Source: Halichoerus grypus
Taxonomy: Eukaryota; Chordata; Mammalia; Carnivora; Phocidae
Assembly (NCBI RefSeq): GCF_964656455.1
Contig: NC_135715.1
Location: 161,106,437 to 161,170,436 of the forward strand
Reading direction: 5' to 3'
DNA length: 64,000 nt
Under the pieces are notes generated by a model that was not told the DNA's origin, did not search any database, and was given only the letters and a program-made list of their open reading frames with translations. Below are positions 35,915 through 46,056 of this stretch, one piece after another. Made by a program: the position numbers and the translations under genes. The stretch's first letter is position 1. Each line of letters starts with the position of its first letter.

Positions 35915-36341
35915 CCCCCAAAGTTCATATCCTTCCCGGAACTTCAGAATGTGAACTTATTTGGAAATAGGGTCAGTGCAGATATAGTTAATTAAGTTAA
36001 AATCAGGTCATATGAGAATAGGGTGGGCTCTTAATCCAATATGATTGTTGTCCTTATAAAAAGAGGTAGAAAGACACAGCAGGAGAATGTCATGTGAGGA
36101 CAGAGGCAGAAATTGGAGTGATGTGTGTACAAGCCAGAGAACTCCGAGGATTGTTGGCAACCACCAGAAGCTAGAGAAGGCAAAGGAGTGTCCTCTCCTA
36201 GAAAATTCAGAAAGAGCATGGTCTTATTGGTATCTTATTTCAGACTACGAGCCTCTAGAACTGAGTGAAAATACATTTCTGTTGTTCTAAGCCACCTCGT
36301 ATGTGATAGTTTGTTACAGCAACCCTAGGAAAATAGTACAC
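35915..36341 (+). repeat. ERVL-MaLR-like LTR remnant
   Basis: Typical ordered wording: AAAGTTCATATCCTTC, CTTATAAAAAGAGGTAGAAA, ATGTGAGGACAGAGG, AGCCTCTAGAACTGAGTG, TTTCTGTTGTTCTAAGCCAC, then a ...CCCTAGGAAAATAGTAC end. Solitary LTR without viral genes; subfamily not decided. Confidence 0.6.
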
Positions 36342-36796
36342 TCAGTGAATGTCTGTTGGATAAATAAATACAAGAATAAATGAATGGATCACACGCTTAG
36401 AGGTATGATTTGTAAGTTATCAGCCAAAACCTATTTCCATTGCCGCATGACCCTGTAACTAGATTAGAGCTGAATGTATAGTTGGAACTCCAAATACTAG
36501 TCTTTCTGTAAATCGGCTACAATACCTCACTATAGCTAGAGAACAAAATTAAGAACCCAGAGGTTCTTCTCAAGGAATCATAGATCCTTTTGAAAATCTG
36601 ATGGAAATGATGGGCTCAGTCCCCAGAAAAACACAAGTACAGTCATATGTGCCCAAGATTGCAGACAAAATTTCCTCCTACCTCCCCAGACTCATTGAAC
36701 CAAGATTGAGACCTCCTAAATTAAAAGATACAGGTAGAATATTTAGGATTTTTTACCAATTCTTTGAACACATGGAAAACAGAAAAGCAAAAGAAC
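36342..36796. other. Intergenic, no gene seen
   Basis: No recognised gene or repeat. Confidence 0.45.
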
Positions 36797-36813
36797 TGTT
36801 TCTCCTTTTTAAA

Positions 36814-37034
36814 ATATCTTTTTTTAAAGATTTATTTTTTAAAAATATTTTATTTTATTTATTTTAGAGAGAGAGAGCGTGAGAGTGTAGGGGGTAGAGA
36901 CAGAGAGAAATCCTCAAGCAGACTCCTTGCTGAGCGTGGAGCCTGACACTGGGCTCGGTCTCACAACCCTGAAGTCAGACCTGAGCCAAAACCAAGAGTC
37001 TGACGCTCAACCAACTATGCCACCCAGGCGCCCC
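36814..37034 (-). mobile_element. Can-SINE (older subfamily)
   Basis: Reversed copy. The perfect 17-bp duplication TGTTTCTCCTTTTTAAA lies at 36,797-36,813 and 37,035-37,051. The body differs from the younger type (GTCTCACAACCCTGAAGTCA). Confidence 0.96.
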
Positions 37035-37051
37035 TGTTTCTCCTTTTTAAA

Positions 37052-38655
37052 TTAGGCCAAGCCAAATCATGACGCTCCCATCACTTGGAATGGGCTTCGA
37101 TGGATCATCTAAGAGTGATAATGGACCACAGGAGAACAACATGTAGAGACCTGAATTCCAAATCCAGCTTTGCCATTTAATTCTTTTGTTCTTTCTCTCT
37201 TCTAGTCACACCCAGCCCCACTAAAATATGGTTGCTTTTAGGGTCAGAGGACAAGTTAATGAGATAATGCTGGTAAAGCACTTTGCCCCCAGGAAGATAT
37301 TCCTATGTAAACATAAGATATTATTAGACATTATCAAACTTCGGCCCAGCCACCAGCAGCCCAGACAGTGGTGAGTCCTCTTTTTTATCTACTGTTTGGC
37401 CAAATTGGGTCCTTTCTCTAAGGCAGAGTGTGGGAGGTCTCCTGCTGTCTAGTGTAGGGACTCTGATAAGTGGACCCTATCACCTCCCCTTGAACAGTGC
37501 AAACAGATCATTTGACTACATTTGATTAAAGGCTCCATCCTTTACTAACAGCCCCAAATCTCTTTGTGCATACATATTAAAGAAATAATCTTTAGGGATT
37601 CTTCCTTTCCTGTGTGGGTTAACTTCAAATTCACATGCGAATTATTAAAATATATCAACAAGAAAATAAGTCTTATTTCATATTTGGTGGTTGTGATTTT
37701 TTAATTACCCCTTAGGAATGATTACATAGAACTTCTCCCTTTATTTCTGCTATTCTTGGCCAATTTGAAAAAAGGAGAAAAACATGATGATCATTGGTTT
37801 CAAGGACATTGGTTTTAGAACTTATTAAAAGTAACAAAAAGAAAAGAGTAACTTCTACAATTAGTAAATTGCAGTCAAACTTAAATGTTTCAGACTAACA
37901 TTTTCTAGCCTCCCAAAAAAGGCAAAAAAAAAAAAAAAAAAAAGCAATTGCTTGAGTTCTATGGAAATTTGTTTTAAAAAAAAATCTCAAGGGAGCTTTT
38001 TTCATCATCAGAATTGACAAGGACATAGTGAACTGAGAAAAACCTAAAATGACAGCAGTAATTTTCATCAACATGAAGATGACATAGAATCTTAACTCAG
38101 ACCCTTAAGAAATCCTACTACAAAGGAAAAAGAGTTCACCCACAATTACCCACTCCTGCACACATACTAAGGGTACCTGACAGATGACATTAACCATTGC
38201 TCTGTATTCGGTCAAATAGCATTTCACCAAATTTCACCAGTCATACTTATCAACCATAAGGATGAACTTGCAAAGAGATTGTTGAATCCTAACCATACAG
38301 AGTATGAGAATCTTCTCTTCTTCCATCTTTCTTCCCTCTCCATCTCCCTCCCTCCTTGCTGTTATGTACCAGGTGCTGTGCTAAGTAAAGGTGAATGACA
38401 TACATTCTATTACCTATAATATCAGTATTTAAATCATTTAGGTTGCAGATCTCGCAATTTTTGGATGAACAGAGATGCACCTTGGGAAGAGGAAACTATT
38501 TGGTGTGTGGCGTGGGGGGAGTAGAAGGTAGGAGAAGGATAATTTGTAAGAATGATTGCCCTTAGAAGGTCCTATTTCAGGCAAGTTTGAAAAGTGTAGT
38601 TATATTCTACTGCTAGTATAATATAATATAAGTAGGATATTTTCTACCTGTATTA
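37052..38655. other. Intergenic, no gene seen
   Basis: AT-rich unique-looking sequence; a run of about 21 A at 37,923-37,943. No supported gene. Confidence 0.5.
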
Positions 38656-38660
38656 TAGAG

Positions 38661-38733
38661 AGAAAGGGGGAAGAAGTAAAATTTACTTTAAAAGTAAATT
38701 TAAAAGTAAAAATTTTACTTCTTCCCCCTTTCT
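38661..38733. repeat. Perfect 23-bp inverted repeat
   Basis: The arm 38,661-38,683 (starts AGAAAGGGGGAAGAAG) is the exact reverse complement of 38,711-38,733. The 27-bp spacer contains a smaller palindrome (TACTTT...AAAGTA). It is not part of any repeat I recognise. Confidence 0.9.
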
Positions 38734-38739
38734 TTCTAG

Positions 38740-40125
38740 TGGATCAAACATTTAACAGTTACTCAGAACCACCTTAAGTGACCCCCCCCAACCTATGATA
38801 CATGATCTCTGTGTTTGTATCTGGGAGACATGTATCCATATTACAGGCTGTGAAGACGCCGTAGTCCCCTAACTTTTCCTCTCAGAATACTGTGTCCTAG
38901 GAACATTCGTGCCTCATCAATAAGGAAGAAGGATGAATGAAAGAGAACCCCAGTAGGTTTTAGAAAAAGTATACATGAAAGGTGTTTAAATACATATTTG
39001 ACATTTACTAAAAATAGCTCTGATTGCAGGAGAAAATTAAAGTCGACAAAAAGCTTCTAATCAGATTTATGTTATCTGATTGTGTAATTAGACCTGGCTT
39101 TTAGGCCATCCTAACAAGTTTATTTGAAAAGGAAGAGAGATCATTGTTTATTGGAATGGCAATAACTTGGGTTTCTTTCATTGACTCCCGGTGTGAATAC
39201 GTGGATGCCCGCTGTTCTCTAAGAGGCAGCCTGGAAAGTCTCCAGGAAAAGTTCGCATTCCAGGGGCAGCTTTGGAATCTACTTTCCATTGCAACCCAAG
39301 TCTGCCATTGGGGCTTGATTTCGTCCCAACAAAACGCCAGCTTTCAGAGGCAGCCTCACCAGGCGGCAGTCCTCATGGCGGTGCCAGGGGGCCGGCTAAG
39401 GAGCCCAGTTTTGAGCTGGGCCATCAGGATAGTGGAGGGCATTTCCAAAATCTTACCTTCCCCATGTCCAAAGCACTAAAAAGCACCAAGGGCGCCAAAG
39501 GCTGTGACTTCAGGGGCCAACAGCCAGGAATTGGAGACAGCATGAACATTCTGACATCGTCAGCCCAAAAAGAGCTGCGATGGAGGGGAAGAGGGGAGTA
39601 CTAGATCTTTCTCCTCCCGGGGCTCCCAAATTCCCAAAAGCAGTGCTGCCAGTTGCCTGCTAAAAACAAGTACATTCCACAGGAATTTAATAAGGTGCAA
39701 AATAAAAATAATCCAAAACCCACTTGAAAGCAGAGCACATTTTCAAGTCCCTCACTACTCTAAGCTCCAGTAAATGGATGTGTTCTTTATAGGGAGTTTC
39801 GGTAAGAAGAAAGGTAGAGAAGAGAGGTCCTGAAACAGGAAGCAAGGATTTCAAACCCTGGTTTCACTCTGAAGGCCTAACAGATGACCAACTCTCTCTA
39901 CATGATCATAGCAGTAGCCCTCCTTCCTTCTGAGAACATCCAGCATGCAACATAGTAAGCGTGAACCCCACCATGTGGGTATAGCACTAATCATGGTCCT
40001 TTTGCTGACCCCCTGAACAAACACAGTTGATCATTGTGAGGGTAGGCATCTGACCCAAGCTGGGTCAAGTGGAGCTTTTCCCAAGGAATTAGAACTGGAG
40101 TTGAAGAAGAAGTCAGTCTCTCTTT
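38740..40125. other. Intergenic, no gene seen
   Basis: No recognised gene or repeat. The block about 39,030-39,300 is repeat-free, with ATTAGA/TAATTA-type cores followed by GC-balanced sequence, a possible conserved element. Confidence 0.4.
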
Positions 40126-40243
40126 GGGCCTCCTGCTCAGGGAGCCTGCTTCTCCTTCTCCCTCTGCCATTGCCCCCACTCGTGCTCTCTCTCTCTGTGT
40201 CAAATGAATAAATAAAAAATCTTAAAAAAAAAAAAAAAAAAAA
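40126..40243 (+). mobile_element. 5'-truncated Can-SINE
   Basis: Only the 3' part is present: CTCCTGCTCAGGGAGCCTGC, CT-rich tract, AATAAATAAA and a long A-tail. First unit of a three-SINE cluster. Confidence 0.85.
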
Positions 40244-40432
40244 GGGCGCCTGGGTGGCTCAGATGGTTAAGCGTCTGCCTTCGGCTCAGGTCATGATCTC
40301 AGGGTCCTGGGATCGAGTCCCGCATCGGGCTTCCTGCTCCTTGGGAGCCTGCTTCCCCTCTGCCTCTCTCTTTCTCTCTCTGTCTCTCATGAATAAATAA
40401 ATAAAATCTTTAAAAAAAAAAAAAAAAAAAAA
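40244..40432 (+). mobile_element. Can-SINE in the A-tail of the previous one
   Basis: Complete copy starting GGGCGCCTGGGTGGCTCAGA directly after the first unit's A-run and ending in a long A-run of its own. Confidence 0.93.
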
Positions 40433-40621
40433 AAGATTTATTTGAGAGAGAGAGAGAGCGTGCAAGCCGGGGTGGGGGTGCGGGAGGGGCAAAGAGAGAA
40501 TCTCAAGCAAACTCCCTGCTGATCGTGAGCCCAATGCAGGCCTCGATCTCACAACCCTGAGATCATGACCTAAGCTGAAATCAGGAGTCCATGCTTAACC
40601 GACTGAGCCACCTAGGCCCCT
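40433..40621 (-). mobile_element. Inverted Can-SINE abutting the previous one
   Basis: Reversed copy whose left end meets the A-run of the preceding plus-strand SINE. The order is tail-to-tail but with an A-run instead of A then T, so the reversed copy has lost its own tail or was truncated. Confidence 0.88.
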
Positions 40622-41056
40622 CCCCCTCAGGATATCTTCCTAATCATCTTCTAGGTCTTCATCCTTTTTCTCCATGGAACTTTCCTACTTCTTACTGCCT
40701 AAAATGGCTCTTACGCTGGAGCATATCTGATAGTGCCAACTTCTAGCACATAGTGGTAATTGGGAAAGGGGTAGGAAATAAAGTAAGTGAAACAGTAGAT
40801 TTGGAACACATTGAGGACCCCTACCTGGCACCTCCACAAGGACTGGGTGTCTGTCCGAGTCCTCCAAGAAGCAGACACCAAGACAAGATTAGATGTGCCA
40901 GAGATTTATTAGGAAAACACCTGTGAGGGAAAATGGGGAGGGAGCCAGGAGTACTGTCCCACTGGGGACCTGTCTGACCTTGTGAAGGAGAGGGGGAAAG
41001 GAGGAAAGTGAGGATGGAAGTATCTTAGACCGCTGTGCAGTTCTCAAAAATTCTTT
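40622..41056. repeat. Unassigned interspersed-repeat-like sequence
   Basis: From about 40,845 ('gtctgtccgagtcctccaag', 'ccagagatttattaggaaaa') the wording feels like a known mammalian repeat, continuing after the short SINE into about 41,195-41,560. I cannot name the family. No gene. Confidence 0.3.
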
Positions 41057-41072
41057 AAAAGTTTGGCAAGGC

Positions 41073-41176
41073 GGGGGCGCCTGGCTGCCTCAGTTGATAA
41101 AGCATGGGACTCCTGATCTAGGGATCATGAGTTCAAACCCCACATGGGGCATAAAGCCAACTTAAAAAAAAAAAAA
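41073..41176 (+). mobile_element. Short tRNA-like SINE
   Basis: About 85-base tRNA-like head (with ATCATGAGTTCAAACCCCAC as B-box region) joined directly to an A-tail. Flanking duplication AAAAGTTTGGCAAGGC / AAAAGTCCAGCAAGGC (41,057-41,072 and 41,177-41,192). Confidence 0.88.
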
Positions 41177-41192
41177 AAAAGTCCAGCAAGGC

Positions 41193-42163
41193 AGCCTGGG
41201 AGTCCCTGAGACCAAGTCACCCACCAGAGGAGCCCCCCAGCTGCAGGGTCTCCCAAGTATAAGCCTGCCTGCCACCGTCCTGCCGTCATACTCAGTCACC
41301 GGCTAGGAGCAGCCTGCAGGATGGATTTCGGAGTGGGCAACTGGGCCCTCCATCAATTACGCGCCGCACAGTTGGAGACCCGAGAGGTACTTTTTCACGG
41401 TCACCACAGTCGGCCTCTTCTCTCTACAGGGTCCCATTCAGCACCTATTTCTTCCACGCCCGCTTGAATGCCACCTGCCCTCTGCCTGGATTTATCCAAG
41501 CGGAAGCATTCTAGCCCGTCCTTCTAGCGCCATCCTTCTCTCCCACGACCTAACACTTTCTATCTTCTGTTACTTTCTTGTGGTGCTATTTCATAGTGTG
41601 AGGGATCGATGCAGCCCACCCAGCTACGACTCAGCCCTGTAAGCCACGCTTCTGTAAGGGGACCGATGTGGGCTGCTTACCTTATTCGCCTACTCTGGGC
41701 ACTGGAACTTTGACCTGAATCCTCAGTTTACCTCATTCAGGCAGTTGCTTTATTCCTTCTAGTGTCAGACTCTTATGTGTTCTCAGCTTAACATTTCTGA
41801 AATCAGGATGAAACTTAGAATTTATGTTAAAAGAAATTTGCCACCTGCAGGCAGGAGGGTAAGGGCAGACAGAGCTGTTACTGCCTGCCTGGGGGAGAAC
41901 TTCGCACGGCGTATTTACAGTAAGTGAAGCAATTGTTTATTGCTGAAGGCATGACTACACTTTCATGTTTTCTAGCAAAACAACGGCCAAGCCCTCCAGA
42001 GGACACTAGAAGAAGATTGCCAGTCTACACAATGGGCATAGTAATTACATACAATAAAAGTTGACAGATATCTCAGGAGAAATAGCAGAACTTTTAAAGT
42101 TAAGGGAGGTTGGTGCGATTAAGTCCTTTATCACAAGTAATTCTCAGGCACCAAGTATCTTTT
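41193..42163. other. Intergenic, probable continuation of an unnamed repeat
   Basis: About 41,195-41,560 continues the sequence interrupted by the short SINE. After 41,700 nothing is recognised. No gene. Confidence 0.35.
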
Positions 42164-42177
42164 AGAATCTTCTTTAT

Positions 42178-42388
42178 GGGGCGCCTGGGTGGCTCAGTTG
42201 GTTAAGCAACTGCCTTCGGCTCAGGTCATGATCCTGGAGTCCCGGGATCGAGTTCCGCATCGAGTCCCGCATTGGGCTCCCTGCTCAGCAGGGAGTCTGC
42301 TTCTCCCTCTCACCCTCCCCCCTCTCATGTGCTCTCTCTCATTCTCGCTCTCTCAAATAAATAAATAAATAAAGTCTTTAAAAAAAAA
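42178..42388 (+). mobile_element. Can-SINE with small internal duplication
   Basis: The body repeats the block GAGTTCCGCATC / GAGTCCCGCATT at about 42,249-42,276. Duplication AGAATCTTCTTTAT (42,164-42,177) and AGAACCTTCTTTAT (42,389-42,402). Confidence 0.95.
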
Positions 42389-42572
42389 AGAACCTTCTTT
42401 ATAACTTTCAAGAGAAGCTGTTTACCTTCTAGAAAGGATTAATTAAGAGTAGAACAAATTATTAATTTAACCAAACAGGAAATACGAAAGAAACCCTGGC
42501 ATTCTACAGTATGGCTAACAATTACAGTGCCTAAGCCTACATTCGCTAAGAAGGTCAAGATCACTAGGTCAG

Positions 42573-42761
42573 GGGCGCCTGGGTGGCTCAGTTGGTTAAG
42601 CGACTGCCTTCGGCTCAGGTCATGATCCTGGAGTCCTGGGATCAAATTCAGCATCGGGCTCCCCGCTCAGTGGGGAGTCTGCTTCTCCCTCTGACCCTCT
42701 CCCCTCTCATGCTCTCTCTCACTCTCTCTCTCTCAAATAAATAAATAAAATCTTTAAAAAA
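42573..42761 (+). mobile_element. Can-SINE (SINEC)
   Basis: Same GCGACTGCC subfamily as the copy 200 bp upstream. Flanked by AAGATCACTAGGTCAG (42,557-42,572) and AAGATCGCTAGGCCAG (42,762-42,777). Confidence 0.95.
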
Positions 42762-42879
42762 AAGATCGCTAGGCCAGGTGATAAAAAGCAGAGGATCCCC
42801 ATAATGCTATGCACAACTGTCAACAGTCAAAAACGATTCCGAAGAATCCATAGCCTGAATCTGAAAGACGTTTATTCTT

Positions 42880-42996
42880 GGTGTGCCTGGCTCGCTCAGT
42901 TGGTAAAGCACGTGCCTCTTGGTCTCAGGGTTGTGACTTCAAGCCCCATGTAGATGGGGAGATTACTTAAAAATAAAATCTTAAAAAAAAAGAAAA
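42880..42996 (+). mobile_element. Short tRNA-like SINE
   Basis: tRNA-like head (CTCAGGGTTGTGACTTCAAG) followed by ACTTAAAAATAAAATC tail. Flanked by diverged copies of GAAAGACGTTTATTCTT and GAAGAGGTCTATTCTT. Confidence 0.88.
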
Positions 42997-43284
42997 GAAG
43001 AGGTCTATTCTTAAACATTGAATGAGGTACTGAAAAAGAATACACAGATAAGTGTTATATTTATAGTAGTGTTTTTTCCCCTTAAAACCTGTTATTATAT
43101 TATCAGTGTATCTAAAAATGTATGGCATCCCAGACTTGAGGAACTAAGTTTACTGTAATAATAAGTGGAATAGTTCTTCAACTTTTGACTTCAGGTTGTC
43201 ACCAAAATGATTTGTTAAGAATGATTAAATCCACACCCTGTAATGACAATTCTGTACAGTTTAAATATTGAGTTGGCAAAGCTC

Positions 43285-43790
43285 AGTACCAATGGTCCTC
43301 AACTTGCTGGTTCAATTTACGATAGTTCAACTTAACGATTTTTCAACTTTACGATGATGTCAAAACAATGCACGTTCGGTAGAAAACATGCTTAAAATTC
43401 TTCATTTTGATCTTTTCCCAGGCTAGTGACATGCAATATACTATTCTTTCGTGATGCTGGGGAACAATAGTGAGCCACACAGCTCCCAGGCAGACCAGGA
43501 TCACAAGGGTAACCACTGATACACCTACAATTATTCTGTGCCCATACAACCGTTCTTTCACTTTCATTACAGTAGTCAATAAATTGCATGAGATACTCAG
43601 CGCTTTATAAAACAGGATTTGGGTTAGATGATTTTGCCCAGCTGTAGGTTTTTGTAGGTATTCTGAGCATGTTTAAGGTAGGCTGGGCCAACCTATGATG
43701 TTCAGTGGGTTAGGTATATTAAATGCATTCTCAACTTACAATGAGTTTATTGGGACTTAACCCCATCATAAGTTGAGGAAGATCTGATAT
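43285..43790. mobile_element. Tigger-like (TcMar) non-autonomous DNA transposon
   Basis: The left end contains GGTCCTCAACTTG and the right end CATAAGTTGAGGAAGATCTG, an imperfect terminal inverted repeat. The interior carries the wording of the known mammalian element (TTTGATCTTTTCCCAGGCTA, GATGATTTTGCCCAGCTGTA). No transposase frame is present. The exact Repbase name is not certain. Confidence 0.65.
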
Positions 43791-43855
43791 GTATCACAAT
43801 TCACTCTCCTTCCCTTGCCTATGGGAGACATAGCTTATCAGCCGTGAAACTCTCT

Positions 43856-44057
43856 CTTTTTTTTTTAAGGTTCTATTTATTTATTTATTTGAGAGAAAGA
43901 GCGTGTGCCCAAGCAGGGAGAGGGGCAGAGGGAGAGGGAGAAGCAGACTCCCCGCTGAGCAGAGAAGCCCTACATGGGGCTCCACCCCAAGACCCTGAGA
44001 TCATGACCTGAGCTGAAGGCAGACGCTTAACCGACTGAGCCACCCAGGCGCCCCTTC
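43856..44057 (-). mobile_element. Can-SINE (SINEC)
   Basis: Reversed copy with right-end head GAGCCACCCAGGCGCCCC. Duplication GTGAAACTCTC / ATGAAACTCTT on the two sides. Confidence 0.93.
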
Positions 44058-44074
44058 CATGAAACTCTTTTATG

Positions 44075-45140
44075 CTAGGCCACGACTCTGCAGAATTATT
44101 CTCAATCAAGTGTTCTAGGGAGCCACTACCAACTGATTGGACTCAGTACATAACAGGAAACCTGTTTGCTATCCCAATGCTATGTTCTTACATGGAATTA
44201 TCTCCAGAGAATATACAAGGGGTTCTAACACCAGTCTTCTCTCTCTCCACCCTAAGAAATTAGCGAAAGCTCACAATAGCATGGCCAAAAGAACCATTTG
44301 GGGGTCAGCTTGGAATCTTCTTGAAGGTCCTAGAATCTCTAGACCTAGTGTCCCACATTGTTTTGAGCCACCACGCCTTGATACTAATCACAGAAAATTG
44401 TCTGTGTTTACATATTTATGGTATATACAGTTTTTAAATACTAAACATCTTTCAATTGAGATATTCAAAACATTTTCTTCCTTAAACTATGCCCTACCTA
44501 CATCCCTTGCTGCCTATTCTGCTAAGTAATGAAAATGGCAGTGTGGTATTTCATAAAGTTTAACACTCTCACCGACTGTTCTGTGTCTTTATTCTCTGGG
44601 TCTTTAATCAGAGTGTGCCATCCTTTGTGAGGAAGGATAAGAATCACTTCTTGCTTAGAATGCAAGCTGCAAATGTGTCCCTCAGTTCAGGGTATCTTGA
44701 AACTTCCTGTGTCATACCATCAAGCGTCTCCTGGAGAAAAGCAGATCAGGGTATTACTATTTAATCATGCCAAGCCCAGGAACATATAGGCTTCTTGTAA
44801 CACATCTTATTTTCCCTTGCTAGGCTGTGAGCCTCCTGAGCCCAGGAACTATACTCTTTATTTATCCCAATTACATACTTCTATATCAAAACATTCATAT
44901 AGAAGGTGCTCCATAATTTTTTTCTGGAAGGGGCTCAAAGGGGAGAGAATTCTTCTATGCCACTGGGATACATCTCCAGTTCAATCTGTTGTGACTCTTG
45001 GATCTGAGGAAGGATTACAAGAATTTTATTTCTATAAATATTAACCTCCTCCTCATCTCCATCCCCAAGAATCCCTGATATTCAAGGAATTCCTCAGCCT
45101 AAAAAATAACCATAGAGTGCCTTTCATGTGTTTTATCTGC
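44075..45140. other. Intergenic, no gene seen
   Basis: No recognised gene. Weak L2-like wording near 44,815-44,860 (GGCTGTGAGCCTCCTGAG). An open frame of 130 codons at 44,137-44,529 has no family resemblance. Confidence 0.45.
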
Positions 45141-45262
45141 GGTTCTCAACGCTGGCTGAACATTAGACTCACTTGGGGAGCTCCTAAAAACGACCAGAGC
45201 CCGGGCCCTATTTCAAAATAATTTCACCAGAATCTGTAGGGGGTGGGGCACTGGCGTATCAT
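45141..45262 (+). repeat. MER5A-like hAT DNA-transposon remnant
   Basis: GGTTCTCAACGCTGGCTGAA, ATTAGACTCACTTGGGGAGC and CAGAATCTGTAGGGGGTGGG occur in MER5A order. A reversed MIR/L2 core (CCATTTTCCAGATGAGAAAA) follows at about 45,270-45,350. Confidence 0.65.
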
Positions 45263-45349
45263 TTCTCCTAGTTCTTACAACAGCCCCCCAGGATAAGTGC
45301 TATTATCCCCATTTTCCAGATGAGAAAACTGAGGCCCTGAGCGGTCAGG

Positions 45350-45821
45350 AATTTTCCCATTACACACCTGGAGCCAGAATAAGCCTGGTCCCCACCTAGC
45401 TCCCAAAGGTGTGTTGTTTTTGAGAAGTGCCCTCCCTGACGTACTTTGACAACATGTGAGGTCGCGCCACCAAAAGCCCTCACCCAGCTAAGCTGTGGCA
45501 GGCTGGCATCGGACACAGAGAGCCATTCATCTACACACAGCAGCCGGAGAGGACCTTCGCTTGCCCAGGCAGGGCAGCCGCAAACCTTAACTGTCTCTGA
45601 ATTGTGAGCTGGCCTGTTACATCTCGGCTCCATGACCAGATGACTGTTTTCTCTTGAGGAACCAGAAAGTTAGGGCAGCACAAATACTAGCGGTGGCCGG
45701 CCGGCCAAAAGTCAACATCTTTTGTAAATATTCTTGAATTTTGAACACTTCTAGTTCCTGAATGATGCTATGTGTTTAGATTTCAGTTAGTCTAAGTGCA
45801 CGGGATAAAGTTTGATTTTTT
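45350..45821. other. Intergenic, no gene seen
   Basis: No recognised repeat or gene. Confidence 0.45.
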
Positions 45822-45836
45822 AAAAAGATACAGTGA

Positions 45837-46041
45837 GGGGCGCCTGGGTGGCTCAGTCGTTAAGCGTCTGCCTTCAGCTCAGGTCATGATCCCTGGGATT
45901 GAGCCCCGCATAGGCGAGCCCCGCATCGGGCTCCCTGCTCCGAGGGAGGCCTGCTTCTCCCTCCCCCGCTCCCCCCTGCTGTGTTCCCTCTCTCGCTGTG
46001 TCTCTCTCTGTCAAATAAATAAATAAAATCTTTAAAAAAAT
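45837..46041 (+). mobile_element. Can-SINE with small internal duplication
   Basis: The body repeats GAGCCCCGCAT twice (about 45,901-45,928) at the same place as in the 42,178 copy. Flanked by AAAAAGATACAGTGA (45,822-45,836) and AAAAAGATACAATGA (46,042-46,056). Confidence 0.95.
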
Positions 46042-46056
46042 AAAAAGATACAATGA

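Noticed and set aside
44137..44529. 130-codon plus-strand frame
   Set aside because: No family resemblance, no splice or promoter context; consistent with chance.
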